From NCBI RefSeq assembly GCF_000150275.1, contig NW_002060958.1, positions 1,029,281 to 1,093,280 of the forward strand: a DNA stretch of 64,000 nt, written 5' to 3'. The notes under the pieces were generated by a model. It had not been told where the DNA came from. It ran no database searches and saw only the letters and a program-made list of their open reading frames with translations. Numbering within the stretch: position 1 is the first letter of the stretch; each line of letters opens with the position of its first letter. The position numbers and the translations under genes are program-made. Source of the stretch: Trichoplax adhaerens (taxonomy: Eukaryota; Placozoa; Uniplacotomia; Trichoplacea; Trichoplacidae). Positions 13,001 to 25,680 of this stretch are shown here, piece after piece.

Positions 13001-15099
13001 AGCCTCAAGACTGATATATATGCAGCCAGTGCACAAAAAGTAAGTTAGACTCTTATGGCATTGTACAATCTTAAGTGTAGCAATATATAGACATCTCCCA
13101 AAGTAATATGATCGCTTTCTCTTATTCATAGTCGAAAGCACTATCTCATTTATCGCGAGACTGGACAGATCAGGAAACATTGCTTTTATTAGAGGTGATT
13201 ATTACTCTACGTGTATTTTTATAGCATTAAATACTGATCTGTGCATTGTTTTCGCCTTCTACACTAGGGCCTAGAAATGTATAAAGATGACTGGAATAAG
13301 GTAGCCAACCATGTCGGAAGTCGAACTCATGATGAATGTATCTTACATTTCTTGAGATTACCAATTGAAGATCCTTACTTGGATGAATCAGATTTGCAAT
13401 TAGGTAGAGGATATACTGCATTTAAAAAATTCTATAGATAAATATAAAGGTTGTATTGTTTACGTTATTCTACTATATTGTGCATTCATGAACATTTAAC
13501 CCAATGATTTGCAAATTATTTAGGTCCATTAATTAACCAACCTATACCTTTCAGCCGATCTGGTAATCCAATTATGTCAACAGTGGCTTTTCTTGCGGCT
13601 ATTGTTGATCCTCGTGTTGCCAGTGCTGCTGCTAAAGCTGCAATAGGTAATCGTAAGGTTCTTAATTAAATATGTTTTATGACTACCTGTTAAATATGCA
13701 TTTATTTTTAGAGGAATTTTCGAAAATGAAAGAAGATGGCGATAATGTTACTACAGTTGGTAATGGCGCTATGGACATAAGTAATGAACCTTCCGGTAAT
13801 GACACGAGTGCGTTTTATGTCATGGCGAAATACTATGAAAATGGCAGTGTCGGAGTTTTGATATGATATTAATGATTTTTCTATTTATTGCGCAGGCTGC
13901 CACCGCCAAATAACAGTGAATACGACCTTGCGCAAGATCAAGCTAGAACTGCTTCTTTGCGGCAGACTATTGTATCATCGGATAAATATTCCTTGTTGAA
14001 TACTGTAAATACTGCTCAGTTATCCGCATTACCTGCCTCTATATCACCTCAAGTGCCAATTACTCGTCAGGGCGTTGTCGCAGCACAGATGCAGCAACAG
14101 GCAATGAACATGAGAAGTTTACCACAAACGAAGACTACTCTGTCAGCTTCCCATATTACACAACAGAAGATAGCTCCTTCTACACTAGCGTTTACTGCAG
14201 CATCACATAGCATCACTGAACCTAATGTAGCTTCGATTAGCTCTCACAATAAGCAAAACACTGGCACTACCTTAGCTAGACCGTTAAATACCACTGTTGG
14301 TCAGAATCCGGTTAGAGCGGCTATTAGCCAGCAATCGTATAAAAACCCTCTGCCTTCAAGTCCTTTAAATCCAAATATTAGCTCTATCATTCAACCAGTT
14401 ATTGCAGAAACAAACTCTATAATTTTATCTTACGGTATGTCAGGAAAGTCTTCTGATTCATTGTCGAAAGAAACAGCAGCAGCTTCCATTACCAGCAGCA
14501 CAAATCAAATTTTACCAAGTATATTACGTGGTGAAAAGATTGTCAAACCATCTACAACGAAGGCTAGTAATACTGTCACATCAGATACGTTTACGAGTAA
14601 GAGTGCTCCCGTGGCTGTAAAGCCGTTTGAAACGATTAGAAAGGAAAATAATGAAGAAAATCAAGCGAACTTACAAGATAGTGATGCGAAAGATCTCCCC
14701 CAAATATCGACAGATGAAGACACTCAACCAACCATATGTTCACTAAGTGAGAAAGGCTTTGATCATGAGGAAAAGCAACCTGCATCATTGGAAACTGAAG
14801 CTATATTAGGCGTAGATAGTGAAGCGGATAATTCGAAGGAAATAGAGAATGAAGAACCATTAAAATCGGATGAAGTAAAAGACGTTGATATGACAGAGGA
14901 AGCAATAGAAGCTATGGATGTCGATTCTGATACCGCTAAGAAAGACACTCTGGCTGACAATGAAAATGTAGATGAAGTAATCAAGTCTTGTGATAATGAC
15001 GATAGTGAATCGGCATTAGTTCCTCAGGATAGTGATCTTGCGAGTAAGATAGAAACTGAACTTGGTGAAGTTATTGGCAATAGCGACGAAGAAATGTAA
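7075..15099 (+). CDS. SMARCC: SWI/SNF (BAF) complex scaffold subunit, SMARCC1/SMARCC2 homologue, 28 exons
   Basis: Exons: 7075-7185, 7626-7697, 7928-7975, 8179-8264, 9168-9342, 9544-9613, 10174-10243, 10334-10409, 10537-10638, 10740-10782, 10851-10891, 10992-11080, 11320-11374, 11446-11473, 11581-11640, 11723-11767, 11852-11916, 11993-12120, 12216-12287, 12388-12501, 12595-12751, 12831-12916, 13003-13039, 13132-13194, 13268-13403, 13524-13646, 13712-13811, 13896-15099. They sum to 1151 codons plus stop. In order the protein has the N-terminal MarR-like/BRCT/chromo module (RRKDGGP-like start, [18 protein letters not shown]), a basic KRK segment, SWIRM (about 440-560, [20 protein letters not shown]), SANT (about 612-660, [20 protein letters not shown]) and the conserved [10 protein letters not shown] helix. 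The last exon is one 1.2-kb block, Ser/Thr/Gln-rich and then acidic. The usual C-terminal leucine-zipper segment was not found. The junction 13811/13896 (donor GTTTTATG) was chosen because it alone keeps frame; it is the weakest. Confidence 0.95.
7482..7503. repeat. (AG)n microsatellite in SMARCC intron 1
   Basis: An uninterrupted run of about 11 AG dinucleotides lies within the first intron of SMARCC. Confidence 0.9.
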
Positions 15100-16663
15100 T
15101 TGTAGTGATAAGACTAACTTCAGTCCTCGTAAGGTTTGGATTGTAATTATAAATGTACAGGAATTCAATAGCGCTTGCTGTCATTATATACATCAACAGA
15201 TATTAACTGATATATAAAAAGCCACTATGGTAGTCTTCAAGGGTTTGGCAATTTGATGTATCTAACTCCAGTGGAAGTTCTTATGCATTTTACTTTTGTG
15301 CAAGTTCTACTGGAAAAGAAGTTAAAAGCCCCTGGCCTGAAAATATTTATTTGTTTTTGTTAAGTATAAATTTGTAAAAGTCTCAATTCTAATATTGCAA
15401 TATGCTGTACATGACATTGTATGGTAGTAGTACATCATCGAAATACTGTACAGTATTAAACCCAGTCTACTCTAACAGAATGGTTTCGTTGAAGTTTTTT
15501 AAAAGTGATGATGGTTTAGTGTTGATTTTTTTTTGTATTACCTTTTCAGTTGTACTTGCTATGATCTACTATAGGTCCTAAATCCTTTGAAACATTGATT
15601 GTTTTAATAAAATTATACGACAGTGCAAGTAATAATTGGGATTTTTTTGATCGTGGAAAACACTTGTATGGAACAATAACTGTTGGCTCCTCGGTGAAAA
15701 TTGGCATGATGATTGATAAACTGACTAATAGGAACGATTGTCTATAGTATTCATTACCGTAGGTAGGATCACACTCAATACAGAGAATAAATTCCATAGT
15801 GACTACCGTTTTGAATAAGTGTGCCGTATTAAAGGAATGTTACCAGTACATCTCAAAATCGCCTTTATGAAACATTTACTATGTTCTTCTCTTTAATTCG
15901 TCGATGCAGCACTCTGGTGTGTTCGACACTGAGTGTTAACTTACAATGGTACGTGTTTGCTTGATATGCAGTAAGTAGTCCTTCAAAAGAAGAGCAATTT
16001 CATTAAATTTAGCTTTTTTATTGAAATTAATATAATTCTCACTTTCAATGAGTTAATTAATATATTCGGTATTATAAAAAGTAGTTGTACCGTAAAAATT
16101 TTTACAGTATTGTACTTCTTGTCATTCAACATCACAATTTCATTTGCATATTTTATGTATGAGGATATACTCATGTGTAAATGAGAAAGCAAATATTCTA
16201 GCCATATTGACTATTGCAATACCCTTAGCTAATGCTTTGTTTTGTAGTTTATAGTGTAGATATATATCTTACGTCGTATCTTAAAGTTGAAAGCTACAAG
16301 AAATTGTTGACAAATGTAATAATATTTTACGCTAGCTAAGATAGCGAAAATCAACTATATAAGCTGCTATATATTACATGGACTTTTATTGCAGAAATGC
16401 ATCGTACAAGATATGATTCACGATTGTATCGATGTATTTTGATTACATCACGATAATCTAAGCTAATTAACAAGTTTATACGAAAACAAGCCAAGCGATA
16501 GGTGCTGGAATTACTAGTGCCTATTATAGGATAAATAACGTAACAGGCGCCAGCAGTTCTGAAATACAAGTTCTTGCGTAGCAATGAAAACTTTAAGTCA
16601 GAAAATGTCATGGTTTTTCGAGCTTCCCAGATACCGTTTCACTTTATTTAATCTATACTGCTT
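15100..16663. other. Intergenic between convergent SMARCC and ALIX
   Basis: This is a tail-to-tail spacer. It holds an isolated ATACTGTACAGTATT palindrome near 15451. An 83-codon minus-strand frame (15546-15797) matches nothing I recognise. TTTATT at 16643-16648, read on the minus strand as AATAAA, sits just after the ALIX stop and is its likely polyadenylation signal. Confidence 0.6.
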
Positions 16664-19600
16664 TTACTGTGGTGGAGGATATTGAGGATATTGAGGATAA
16701 CCCTGTGGTGGTGGAGGGTAGGTTCCAGGCATTGGAACATACTGTTGAGACGGATGAGGAGGATAAACCGGCTGTTGGCCCTGGTAAGGATATTGATAAG
16801 GCATTGGCTGACCAGGTTGTGGTTGTTGTGTTGGGTAAGGATATGGCTGCCCTTGCGGAGCATACATAGGTTGAGGAGCACCAGGATATTGTGGTTGTTG
16901 TGCAGGGGGTGCAACTGCATAATTTGGCTGAGGTGCAGCAGCAGGAGGCTGAGCTGAAGCTGGAATGGAACTAGTCGATGTGGGCGGCGCACTGCTACTC
17001 GGTGGTGGAGGTCCTAGCGAGAATAGTTAATGTTGTTTATCAATACAGAAAGGTTGATAATCCATGCATGATTCAATAAATTACAGTTAATGGTTGATAA
17101 ATCATATTCTTATGATAAAGTAGTAGTATTGTAAAGTTTAAGACCTAGAAGGGCAATATCAACTGATTAAATAGAGATTATAATAAACTATAGCACCTAA
17201 TACTACTGTACTTAGCCGGTAAACCGAAATTATTACTTACTTTGGGGTGCTGCTGCCTTCTGATGATGACTAGGGATTGATGGAGTCTGGTTGTCAGCTT
17301 TCGATAGATCTTGTTGTAAATCCCTATGATAAAAGGACACTAGTAATTTAGTAATTGAAGGGTACATGTCATAAAAATAATAAGCAAGAAAATATTATCA
17401 CAAATAACATACCCGAGTAATCCTTGCAATTCAGTTTTACGAGCAAAGATAAGGTCACTAACTTTTGTTTGTGTTTTGACCAAAAGATTAGTTAGGTCAT
17501 TATAAAACTGCATCAAAGAGAAACCGAAAGAGCAAATGAGTAATTTATAAATTCAATTTTCAATTATATCTTTTCGTAATATAAGTTTATAAGAAGAAAG
17601 TCGAAGATACTAACTTTGGTGCCTTCCATCAGATGTTTGGTCAATTCAGTAAAAGCATCGTAGGCGGCGGCCAAATCAGATAACGTTTCTTCTCGTTTAT
17701 TAGCTCCGGAGCGAGATTGCCTTTCGGCAAGAAATTCCTGGTTTGCAGCCTATTTTTAGATCAACAAATAGTAATAAATAATTTTCGTAGGTGCAACGTT
17801 AGTTATTACTATAATTCATTACTAGAAGAGAATTAAACTTTCACTGAATTATCGTAACATGTTCAGGATGGCATAAGAAACTCACTCTGAGTTGCGTTTC
17901 AATGTCTCGTTGTCTGGAGATGGTATCGGCAATTTGGTTTACATAAACATTGTAAGTACTATCTAAATTTTGCTTGGAGATATCCTCATCTTGCAGGACA
18001 CCATCAGCAGCTAAAGCTGCTAGAAATTTAGGTGCTGAATAAAACGTGGATATCAGACGTATCAATAAACAATAACCATGAGTTGTACATAAATTCTCCT
18101 ATAAATAGTCACTATTAGTTAAAATGTACTTATATCGCAGGTAGCCGATTTCAATTCAGATTCAATTACTTGTCGTTCAGCAATAATACCATCAATTTGG
18201 TCTATTAGGCGTTTAATGTTGACGACAGCCTATAAATTTAAATTTAAATACCAACATTTATTGATAGTTCAATGACAGTGTATAAAAATGATGTTAGTAT
18301 GTACACACTTTGCTATTAGCTACAGCATTTCCGCTTCCGGTCTTTGGGATGTAATTTTTTAATTCAACCTAAATGATGGGTTAGAATTATAGTCAGTCAA
18401 AGAATAGCGAACCTACAGCAAAACCAGCTTGATCATACCTCTCCCTTACTAAGTACAATCATAGCATTACGGCTTTTGTTATATTTATCTCGCACGATTG
18501 CATCAGCTTTCAATGCATTTTCAATGATGCCTTTATATTTGTTCATTTCAATACGTAATGATGCTGTGAGTTTATCAGATGGCATTCTGGTCCATTTTTC
18601 TTTAAATCTTTGGCGCATTTGTTTATCGTCTTTCTCTTCATCATCCATCATACGAGTGGTCTTAAAAAATGTTTAAGTACGGGAAGTATTGAATTATTTT
18701 CAATAATGAAAGTAAATAGGAATTCTAATGAAGGTATCGTTGTAACTGCAAACCTCTGTAACAATTTCTTGATTTCTTTGTAATAATGTTGGCAGTTCAT
18801 TAAACATGCTATCTATTTTCTGGACGCCACCATCTTGTATTAATGCAGCAGACTTGTCTAAAAGCGATTGTGGTACAGAATTTCCACCAGTATCTTCAAT
18901 TGCTGCAGGTAAATTTAATTCAGCTAAAAGACTATAAAATGCCAATTATGGATAAAGATTAATAACGTCCCTACAGTAAACTGTATACAATTCATACAAC
19001 ATGTATTCTAGCACAATTTAAAAGACCTTTTTAATTGTTGCGTATTATCTGTAAGCTTTTTAAGCTCGGAAGTAACCAAATCCTGTTGACGTTCATTGTA
19101 CCTCGATACAGCATTGTGAATGTTTAGAGGAACAACATCAGCGAAAATATCTTTAAAATTTGCAGATGCTGGATTATTTAAGCGGATGGGTTTGCCAATA
19201 GCTGCACCTTGGACGGCGGGAATTCTGTCTTTGTCAGGAACTAATTCATGATAAATGAAGTCATTATCCTTTTGTGCAGCTTGATAAGCTTTAGTAATCT
19301 TGTTGCGCAAATTCTATGAAAACAATTGATTGAGATATCGTCATTAAAGTATCCTGCGTACAGAATATTCAATTTAGAGTTGCATAAAGTACAATCAAAG
19401 CAAAAGCTATGTCGGACAAACCTTTGCATCGGTGAGTGTGCTACTGTAGCTTTCAGCTTGTTGCATTAAAGAGCTAGCGTGCTAAAAGAATTAATAATAA
19501 ATTTACAATCCATAGCTTAGGGACAGGCTGTAGTGAGTTTATTCACACAAAAGGCTAGTTGCATATATACGCTGTATGATGTTACCGTTAATGTACGATG

Positions 19601-22419
19601 GTGTTTTGTACACTAGCATAATAATAATAATGTGGTACTAACTTTTAATCGAGCCAATTCTTCACCAATCGCCCCGCTAGCTTTGGCAACTAGAGCCTGA
19701 TGATATTCAGCCACGGCGTGATACATTGCCTGTTTACCTGATACCATAGGTAGCCAATCCTTTTCCCATAAAGCACGTACACCAGGTGTTTGCATGTTTT
19801 TGAATGCATCAGCATAGTTATTTCCAGTTTGCATGGCAATTTTTGCGACAATTCCATCTTTCATTTTATCTAAAGCAAGTTGATAGAGATCGGCGCATTA
19901 TTTTCGTAATAAATTTATAGTACTGTATGAGAAGATTTCTAATTCATCCATTATGAGCCAGATGCGATAGCTTTAAAGTTGTGTATACGGATTGTACGGA
20001 TTGTAACTAAGATAAGCAACCGGGAAAGCAAAGGGTACCTTGACTGGCTTTAAGATAAAATGTCTCTTGAGATTGGGCAAGCATCAGTGCACTTAGAGCC
20101 GTTAAGCATTCAATAGATAAATCTGGAGTTGTTCCTTGCGGAATATTGCTTGGAATATATTCTCGTAAATATTCAAAGATGCCAGCTGCAGTCTAGATAT
20201 TCAATTTGATAAGAATTTGTTATAGTCAATTCAAATAACTTGCTATTCAAATGCAAGACAAGCAATTTTACTACCTGAAAGTATTTAGCAGTTAACTTCA
20301 AGCCATCATCAGTGTCAAGATTTTGAGTAACTGCAATTTGACTAGAAAGTGCGGCTGCATTAAATAGAACGCAAGATTTCTCAAAAGGCAAACTCTTTGC
20401 ACCTTTGAGAGAAAGTATAATTGGGCAACGTTAGAATATTGTCATAGTTGGCCTGTCAATACAAATCTAGTAGATGGATTGATCGTTTCGTGCACAAACG
20501 AGCATCGATAGCGCATAGTAACTCAACATGCAGGTTGATAAGTTGCAATTAAATAGTGATGTACTGTCTATATAGAATAAAAGAAATACTAACTATGTTT
20601 TCTAGTACCAAACAGGCTGCCCTTGTCGAAAGCGTCTTGCCAAGTAAACGTTACACGTACCTGTCCACGTATAGAATAAATTAGTTCATTCAATTTCGAT
20701 ATTCCATCGATTTTAAATATTATTATTTATCAGTATTTTTAGATCAGAGCAAAAAGTATATTTATCTTATCAATGCAACTGACTAGGCGATCAATAAGAG
20801 AAAGTGGGTAGAACTGATCGCGGTGGAAATCTACTACTGTACTTGCACTGCGGTACGACAGTTTGTAGAGAAGATTGAATTTTATGACTGAAGGTTGCGG
20901 TTGAAGTTTTCTTACCTCGCTCTCAGACACTGGCATCTTGGCTTCCATGACATTCAATTGATCGTAGTATCTACAATGTTCGAAGTATAAGGATACCATT
21001 CAGTGACACTCTATGTACAACAGAACATTACGCCAAATTCTTTTGGGTAGAATTGTTGTTCTGCTTTAGTTTACTCTTTCAGCATTTACAACGAGTGTAA
21101 GATAATCTAGTCTAATTAGAGTACAAGTTTCAATTTATTTGCTCTTTCTAACAATAGTCATGCATCATCGTTAATAAAACGTGCAAGCAATATTTATAAA
21201 TAGACTTGATACAGGGTTGATCGATGTCAAAACTGAAGACTTATTTAAGTTGCTACTCTCGTCATTAGGCTTCAATTTGAAAGTGCTAGTTATTTGCTTC
21301 AGTATCCATAGACACGTACTGTACATATCGGATTTTTCAGTCTAAAAGTTGCTGTGTTTATTTCAATGGGCTCGTCAATAATAATATTAACACTATTTGA
21401 TTGGTAGTTCATACGCCGTTATTTTGCTGTTATGTTTTGCAATCGTTGCATTCTATTTGAATGACAATCAGTTTATTGCGTATAGCCTAGAGGTGATTTT
21501 TAATGGATGGATATGCTTGATGGAATGAACTATCCACGAGAGGATGATGATTGTTCATTATCTCTTATTTTATCTTCCTATTGAACTTGGAAACTACCGT
21601 AATCGCTTTCATCACTATACGCGTCGAATGGATTGTAAAGACGATTGATTGCTTTGCCAGGCAGAAATTGATGTACAATATTACCCAGTTGGTTGAACTA
21701 GAGTACGATGTTGTGACTGTGTACCAGGGTATATCAACACACTGTATCTATGTTGGCAAAGCCAAAGTGTTTGCATCGCAGTAAAGAAAACTCCCAGTTG
21801 AGCGATTATCATCTACGATTCCTCATGGCTACCATTGAGTAACATCGATTAAAAAGAAAGATATTCCACTATTGAAGTGAACCTTTTTCTCTACCACCAT
21901 TGCTACTATACGATCATTCCATTTTCCTACATGGTTTGGATGTAAAGTAAAGTCGATCGAATTGGTGCAAGCAGCCAATATCCATCCAGTGCAATGTGTA
22001 GGTCTAGCACCCAGATTTGCATCAGAAAAATGGGTGAACCTGTTTCCACTTTCAGCTACAATACTGTACTCGACGCCGTCGTCCTGTACGCTACTGCGCA
22101 TTACTATTAGGGCCAAGGGACTGGAAATCAACATGACCTATTTTACGACCATTGAATGTAGCATGCAAGAACCTGGAAAAGATCGTTATGCTGTTATTGC
22201 TATTGGAGTCTTTCCTCACCTGAGTAACATTTGTACGGCACTTTCATGCTTATCCAATCGCTTAGTGGCATTATTACGCAAAGTTTGCAATTCGTCAATT
22301 TGCCCCTTGAATTGACCTCGTTCTTTATCGTAAGTATTGGCAATGAATTTATCTAACGGCTTGGAAAAATCGGTGGAATCGGCTTTCTTTAAAGCTAAAA
22401 CAATAAATCGATCAGCCAT
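16664..22419 (-). CDS. PDCD6IP: ALIX (PDCD6IP) homologue, Bro1-domain ESCRT accessory protein, 17 exons
   Basis: Exons from 5' to 3' on the minus strand: 22220-22419, 20916-20970, 20594-20660, 20275-20402, 20039-20192, 19643-19869, 19422-19481, 19027-19313, 18754-18931, 18439-18660, 18309-18368, 18130-18229, 17886-18034, 17615-17749, 17413-17507, 17241-17323, 16664-17013. The phases close to 849 residues; human ALIX has 868. The Bro1 domain occupies about the first 360 residues ([40 protein letters not shown]). A coiled V domain follows ([45 protein letters not shown]), then a Pro/Tyr/Gln-rich tail ending in [12 protein letters not shown]. The family links cargo and ESCRT-I to ESCRT-III CHMP4 in multivesicular-body sorting, cytokinesis and membrane repair. 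The tail has PxYP-type repeats of the kind that bind ALG-2, but I see no PSAP TSG101 motif. Intron 1 is about 1.25 kb; the rest are short. ATG at 22417-22419 aligns with the family start. Confidence 0.96.
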
Positions 22420-22607
22420 TTTCCCCTCAATTTGGATGCACTCTTGAATTTTTTCGCCCTTTTCTCCTCCACTCCAACTATTACTGTCAAATTAGGCCAA
22501 AGGATATCCAAATTCACTGGGGGAACTTTTCGCCTTTGGATTCTTCTTTGCACTAAAGTGTCACTAGTACAGGACTACTGGTCCGGTCGCAAGGCAGTCG
22601 TCCACCT

Positions 22608-22800
22608 TTATACTGTACAGCCTTTGGTCATACTGTACACTGTACAGGATTGCCAGTCCAGTCGAAGGTCGTCCAATACCGTACAGTCCATGTCTGACTG
22701 GACGAGAGACTGTACTGTACACTGTGGAATGGAATACTGTACTGTACTGTACTGTACAGTACAAAGCCTCTCCGTACACAATACAATGTACTGTAAAGCG
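22608..22800. promoter_or_regulatory. CTGTA/TACAG palindromic array upstream of ALIX
   Basis: A run of CTGTAC and GTACAG units includes a pure pentamer stretch around 22737-22760 (CTGTA repeated, then CAGTA). It begins about 190 bases upstream of the ALIX start codon. Its position and composition match the arrays upstream of SMARCC, CHMP5, AGPS and JAZF1. The function is inferred. Confidence 0.5.
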
Positions 22801-24705
22801 ACCGACTGCCTATGACGTCGCACGACCCAGAGCCACACCCATCGCCATCGTCTATACCCCCTCCCATAGCAGGAATACTAAATTATGATGATCAACTCCA
22901 TTTTTCTTCTGATTACAACCACCATGTTAGGCCTGTGACGATGTTAATTGCCAACAATCCCCTTCATGAGACGATCATGGCAAGGTTGAATCGCTACAGG
23001 GAAATTGGGGGTTGTATGGCATTTGTTTCTGCCTGGTAAAAGCTAAACATGGCCAAGTATTGATTTTCTCTTTTAATAATGGCGTGAGTGATCTCTTGGA
23101 CAAACTGGAAATACCGTGTATGATACCATACTAGCGGATCGATACAAATCCACTACGTAGCATGGCACTGCAGCCTTCAAAGGACTAGACAAGTCTTCCA
23201 ATGACTTGACTGAGAGTCAACACGATTCAAGTGACGTCATTCGCGCGTGACAGTATTGTACCACGGCCGAGTGAAACCCCAACGGTCGAGTACGGTAATG
23301 TTCTAATTTTAGTACAGTGACGTAAACCAAGAACCTCGATCACACTCGATGACGTCACTAGTCTGGTGGTCGCTTATACGCAACTACAGGGCTGGAGATT
23401 GACCACCATGGCACGTGACTTGTACAAGGCTGCCACCGACTGCACATGCGCCACTGTCGGATGGCATGGATTGGAAAGTGGACCGAAATCCAATTTCTCA
23501 ATATGGCAAATCAAAACATCAAGAGCGAATTGCTCTAGGTTGGACTGATCTATCTGCTTGGATTATGAGCTCATTTGAAAGTATATTTCTTCCAAGTTGA
23601 ATGATATAATTTAAGGCGACACTATAGCTGAACAGTGAACATCTTTCAGCTATTTTAGAGGCCTTGCTATGCTGTTGTCCTACTGGTCTTCTAGACAGTG
23701 CATGACTGCGAAAGCGCAACAAAACCTCCACTTGATCAGCGCCTCCTACAAAAGCAATGCAAGAGACAATTTCTCTCTATTTTGAGGTAGCTTCCGACAT
23801 GGGACTCGACTGCAACGATACAACATGCTCATGGCATAGATTATCACAGTACAGTCAATGCATCGTTTAGTTTACTTTTATGGCACTGGTATGGTGCTCG
23901 GAAGTTATTCCCTGCCCAAGAGTGATCATGCTGCAAAAGTACCACTCAGCTTCGACTTGATCAGGGACTTGCAGAGAAATCGAAGCAATTCCTCTCTATT
24001 TGAATTAAAGATACTTTTAATATGAGGAGTAAGACTGTACTAATAATAGCAGGGTCATGGTATGCATTACCACAATGTAGAGTAAATGCATCCTTTAGTC
24101 TGGTAATCCTTCTACTCTACAAGATAGATTAGTCAGTATGACTACGGTAAATATTTTGTTGCAGTGTATGTCAATGGCACTGAGATGGAGGAAAACCCGT
24201 GGCCGTGAATCTATCGTTCCACATGAAATTGTGCCAGTCTTCATCAATGCTTCCTATCCAAGGTTAATAGGCTGTACTGGCCACAAAGTAATGAAATCAA
24301 CAATGACTCTCATTTTAGCCTCGTCTGCAGTTGATCCTTAACCGGTTCATTCGTGCAGTGGGGATAGAATGGAGATAGCGTAAGCTTCACAAGACAGCCA
24401 GGACAAGATTTTAAACTGAAAAGAAGGATAGTCTATGGAGTACTTGCTGATTGTATACTGTAAACCTTGCCTTCAACGAGGTAGAAGTAGAAAATGGATT
24501 GGAAAGCGTATGATAGCCGCCCAATACAATCGATTTCAGTCGGCAATATTGTCATTCACTCATAAATTACCTTGATCGTCCTAGCCATGATACCCTACCT
24601 GCATTAACCCCTGAAGGAACAGGCATGAGAATTGCAAAATTGCCCATAGTTTACAGCTAGCCTTGCATAGATGACATCAACATCCATCATATTAATCAAT
24701 ACAAT
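22801..24705. other. Intergenic; two CRE-type palindromes, no convincing gene
   Basis: The left part is GC-richer than the rest. TGACGTCA occurs at 23232-23239 and 23350-23357. A 75-codon plus-strand frame with a true ATG (22812-23039) is divergent to ALIX and could be a first exon, but no continuing exons were found. Two stretches near 23700-23880 and 23930-24110 look like a diverged duplicate of each other (shared TTGATCAG, AATTCCTCTCTATTT and AATGCATC-TTTAGT blocks). Confidence 0.5.
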
Positions 24706-25680
24706 CTAGAATGAAGTTAATAATTCACTCATCACAAACTACAGGTGACATCGAAAGTATCATTTTAGCTGTTAGTGAGTGATCGTCACTGTAATACGTC
24801 TTATGTGAGTATAAGGATGAGATCTAAAGTTGATGTTTGCAGAGTGCATCAACAAACTATCCACCTCCATTAATGACGACTTACAATTTCGAGACAGGAT
24901 CTAGAATGAAGTTAATAATTCACTCATCACAAACTACAGGTGACATCGAAAGTATCATTTTAGCTGTTAGTGAGTGATCGTCACTGTAATACGTTTTATG
25001 TGAGTATAAGGATGAGATCTAAAGTTGATGTTTGCAGAGTGCATCAACAAACTATCCACCTCCATTAATGACGACTTACAATTTCGAGACAGGATCTAGA
25101 ATGAAGTTAATAATTCACTCATCACAAACTACAGGTGACATCGAAAGTATCATTTTAGCTGTTAGTGAGTGATCGACACTGTAATACGTCTTATACGAGT
25201 ATAGGGATGAGATCTAAAGTTAATATTTACATGGTGCATCTAGAAACTGTCTACCTCCATTAATGACGACTTACAATTTCGAGACAGGATCTAGAATGAA
25301 GTTAATAATTCACTCATCACAAAGCACAGAAGACATCGAAAGTATCATTTTCGCTGTTAGTGAGTGATCGTCACTGTAATACGTCTTATGTGAGTATAAG
25401 GATGAGATCTAAAGTTGATGTTTGCAGAGTGCATCAACAAACTGTCCACCTCCATTAATGACGACTTACAATTTCGAGACAGGATCTAGAATGAAGTTAA
25501 TAATTCACTCATCACAAAGTACAGAAGACATCGAAAGTATCATTTTAGCTGTTAGTGAGTGATCGTCACTGTAATACGTTTTATGTGAGTATAGGGATGA
25601 GATTTAAAGTTAATATTTACATGGTGCATCTAGAAACTGTCCACCTCCATTAATGACGACTCACAATTTGGAGACAGGAT
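24706..25680. repeat. Five tandem copies of a 195-base unit
   Basis: The landmark CTAGAATGAAGTTAATAATT begins at 24706, 24901, 25096, 25291 and 25486, exactly 195 bases apart, and the fifth copy ends at the GAGACAGGAT boundary at about 25680. Copies differ by scattered substitutions. Each unit carries an inverted pair AGTGAGTGATCGTCACT that could form a small hairpin. No frame is conserved across units. Confidence 0.98.

Noticed and set aside
14763-14984. 73-codon minus-strand frame inside the last SMARCC exon
   Set aside because: It is the antisense shadow of the acidic tail; no splice or family support.
22812-23039. 75-codon plus-strand frame with a true ATG, divergent to ALIX
   Set aside because: It may be a first exon, but I found no continuing exon and recognise no domain, so it is not called a gene.
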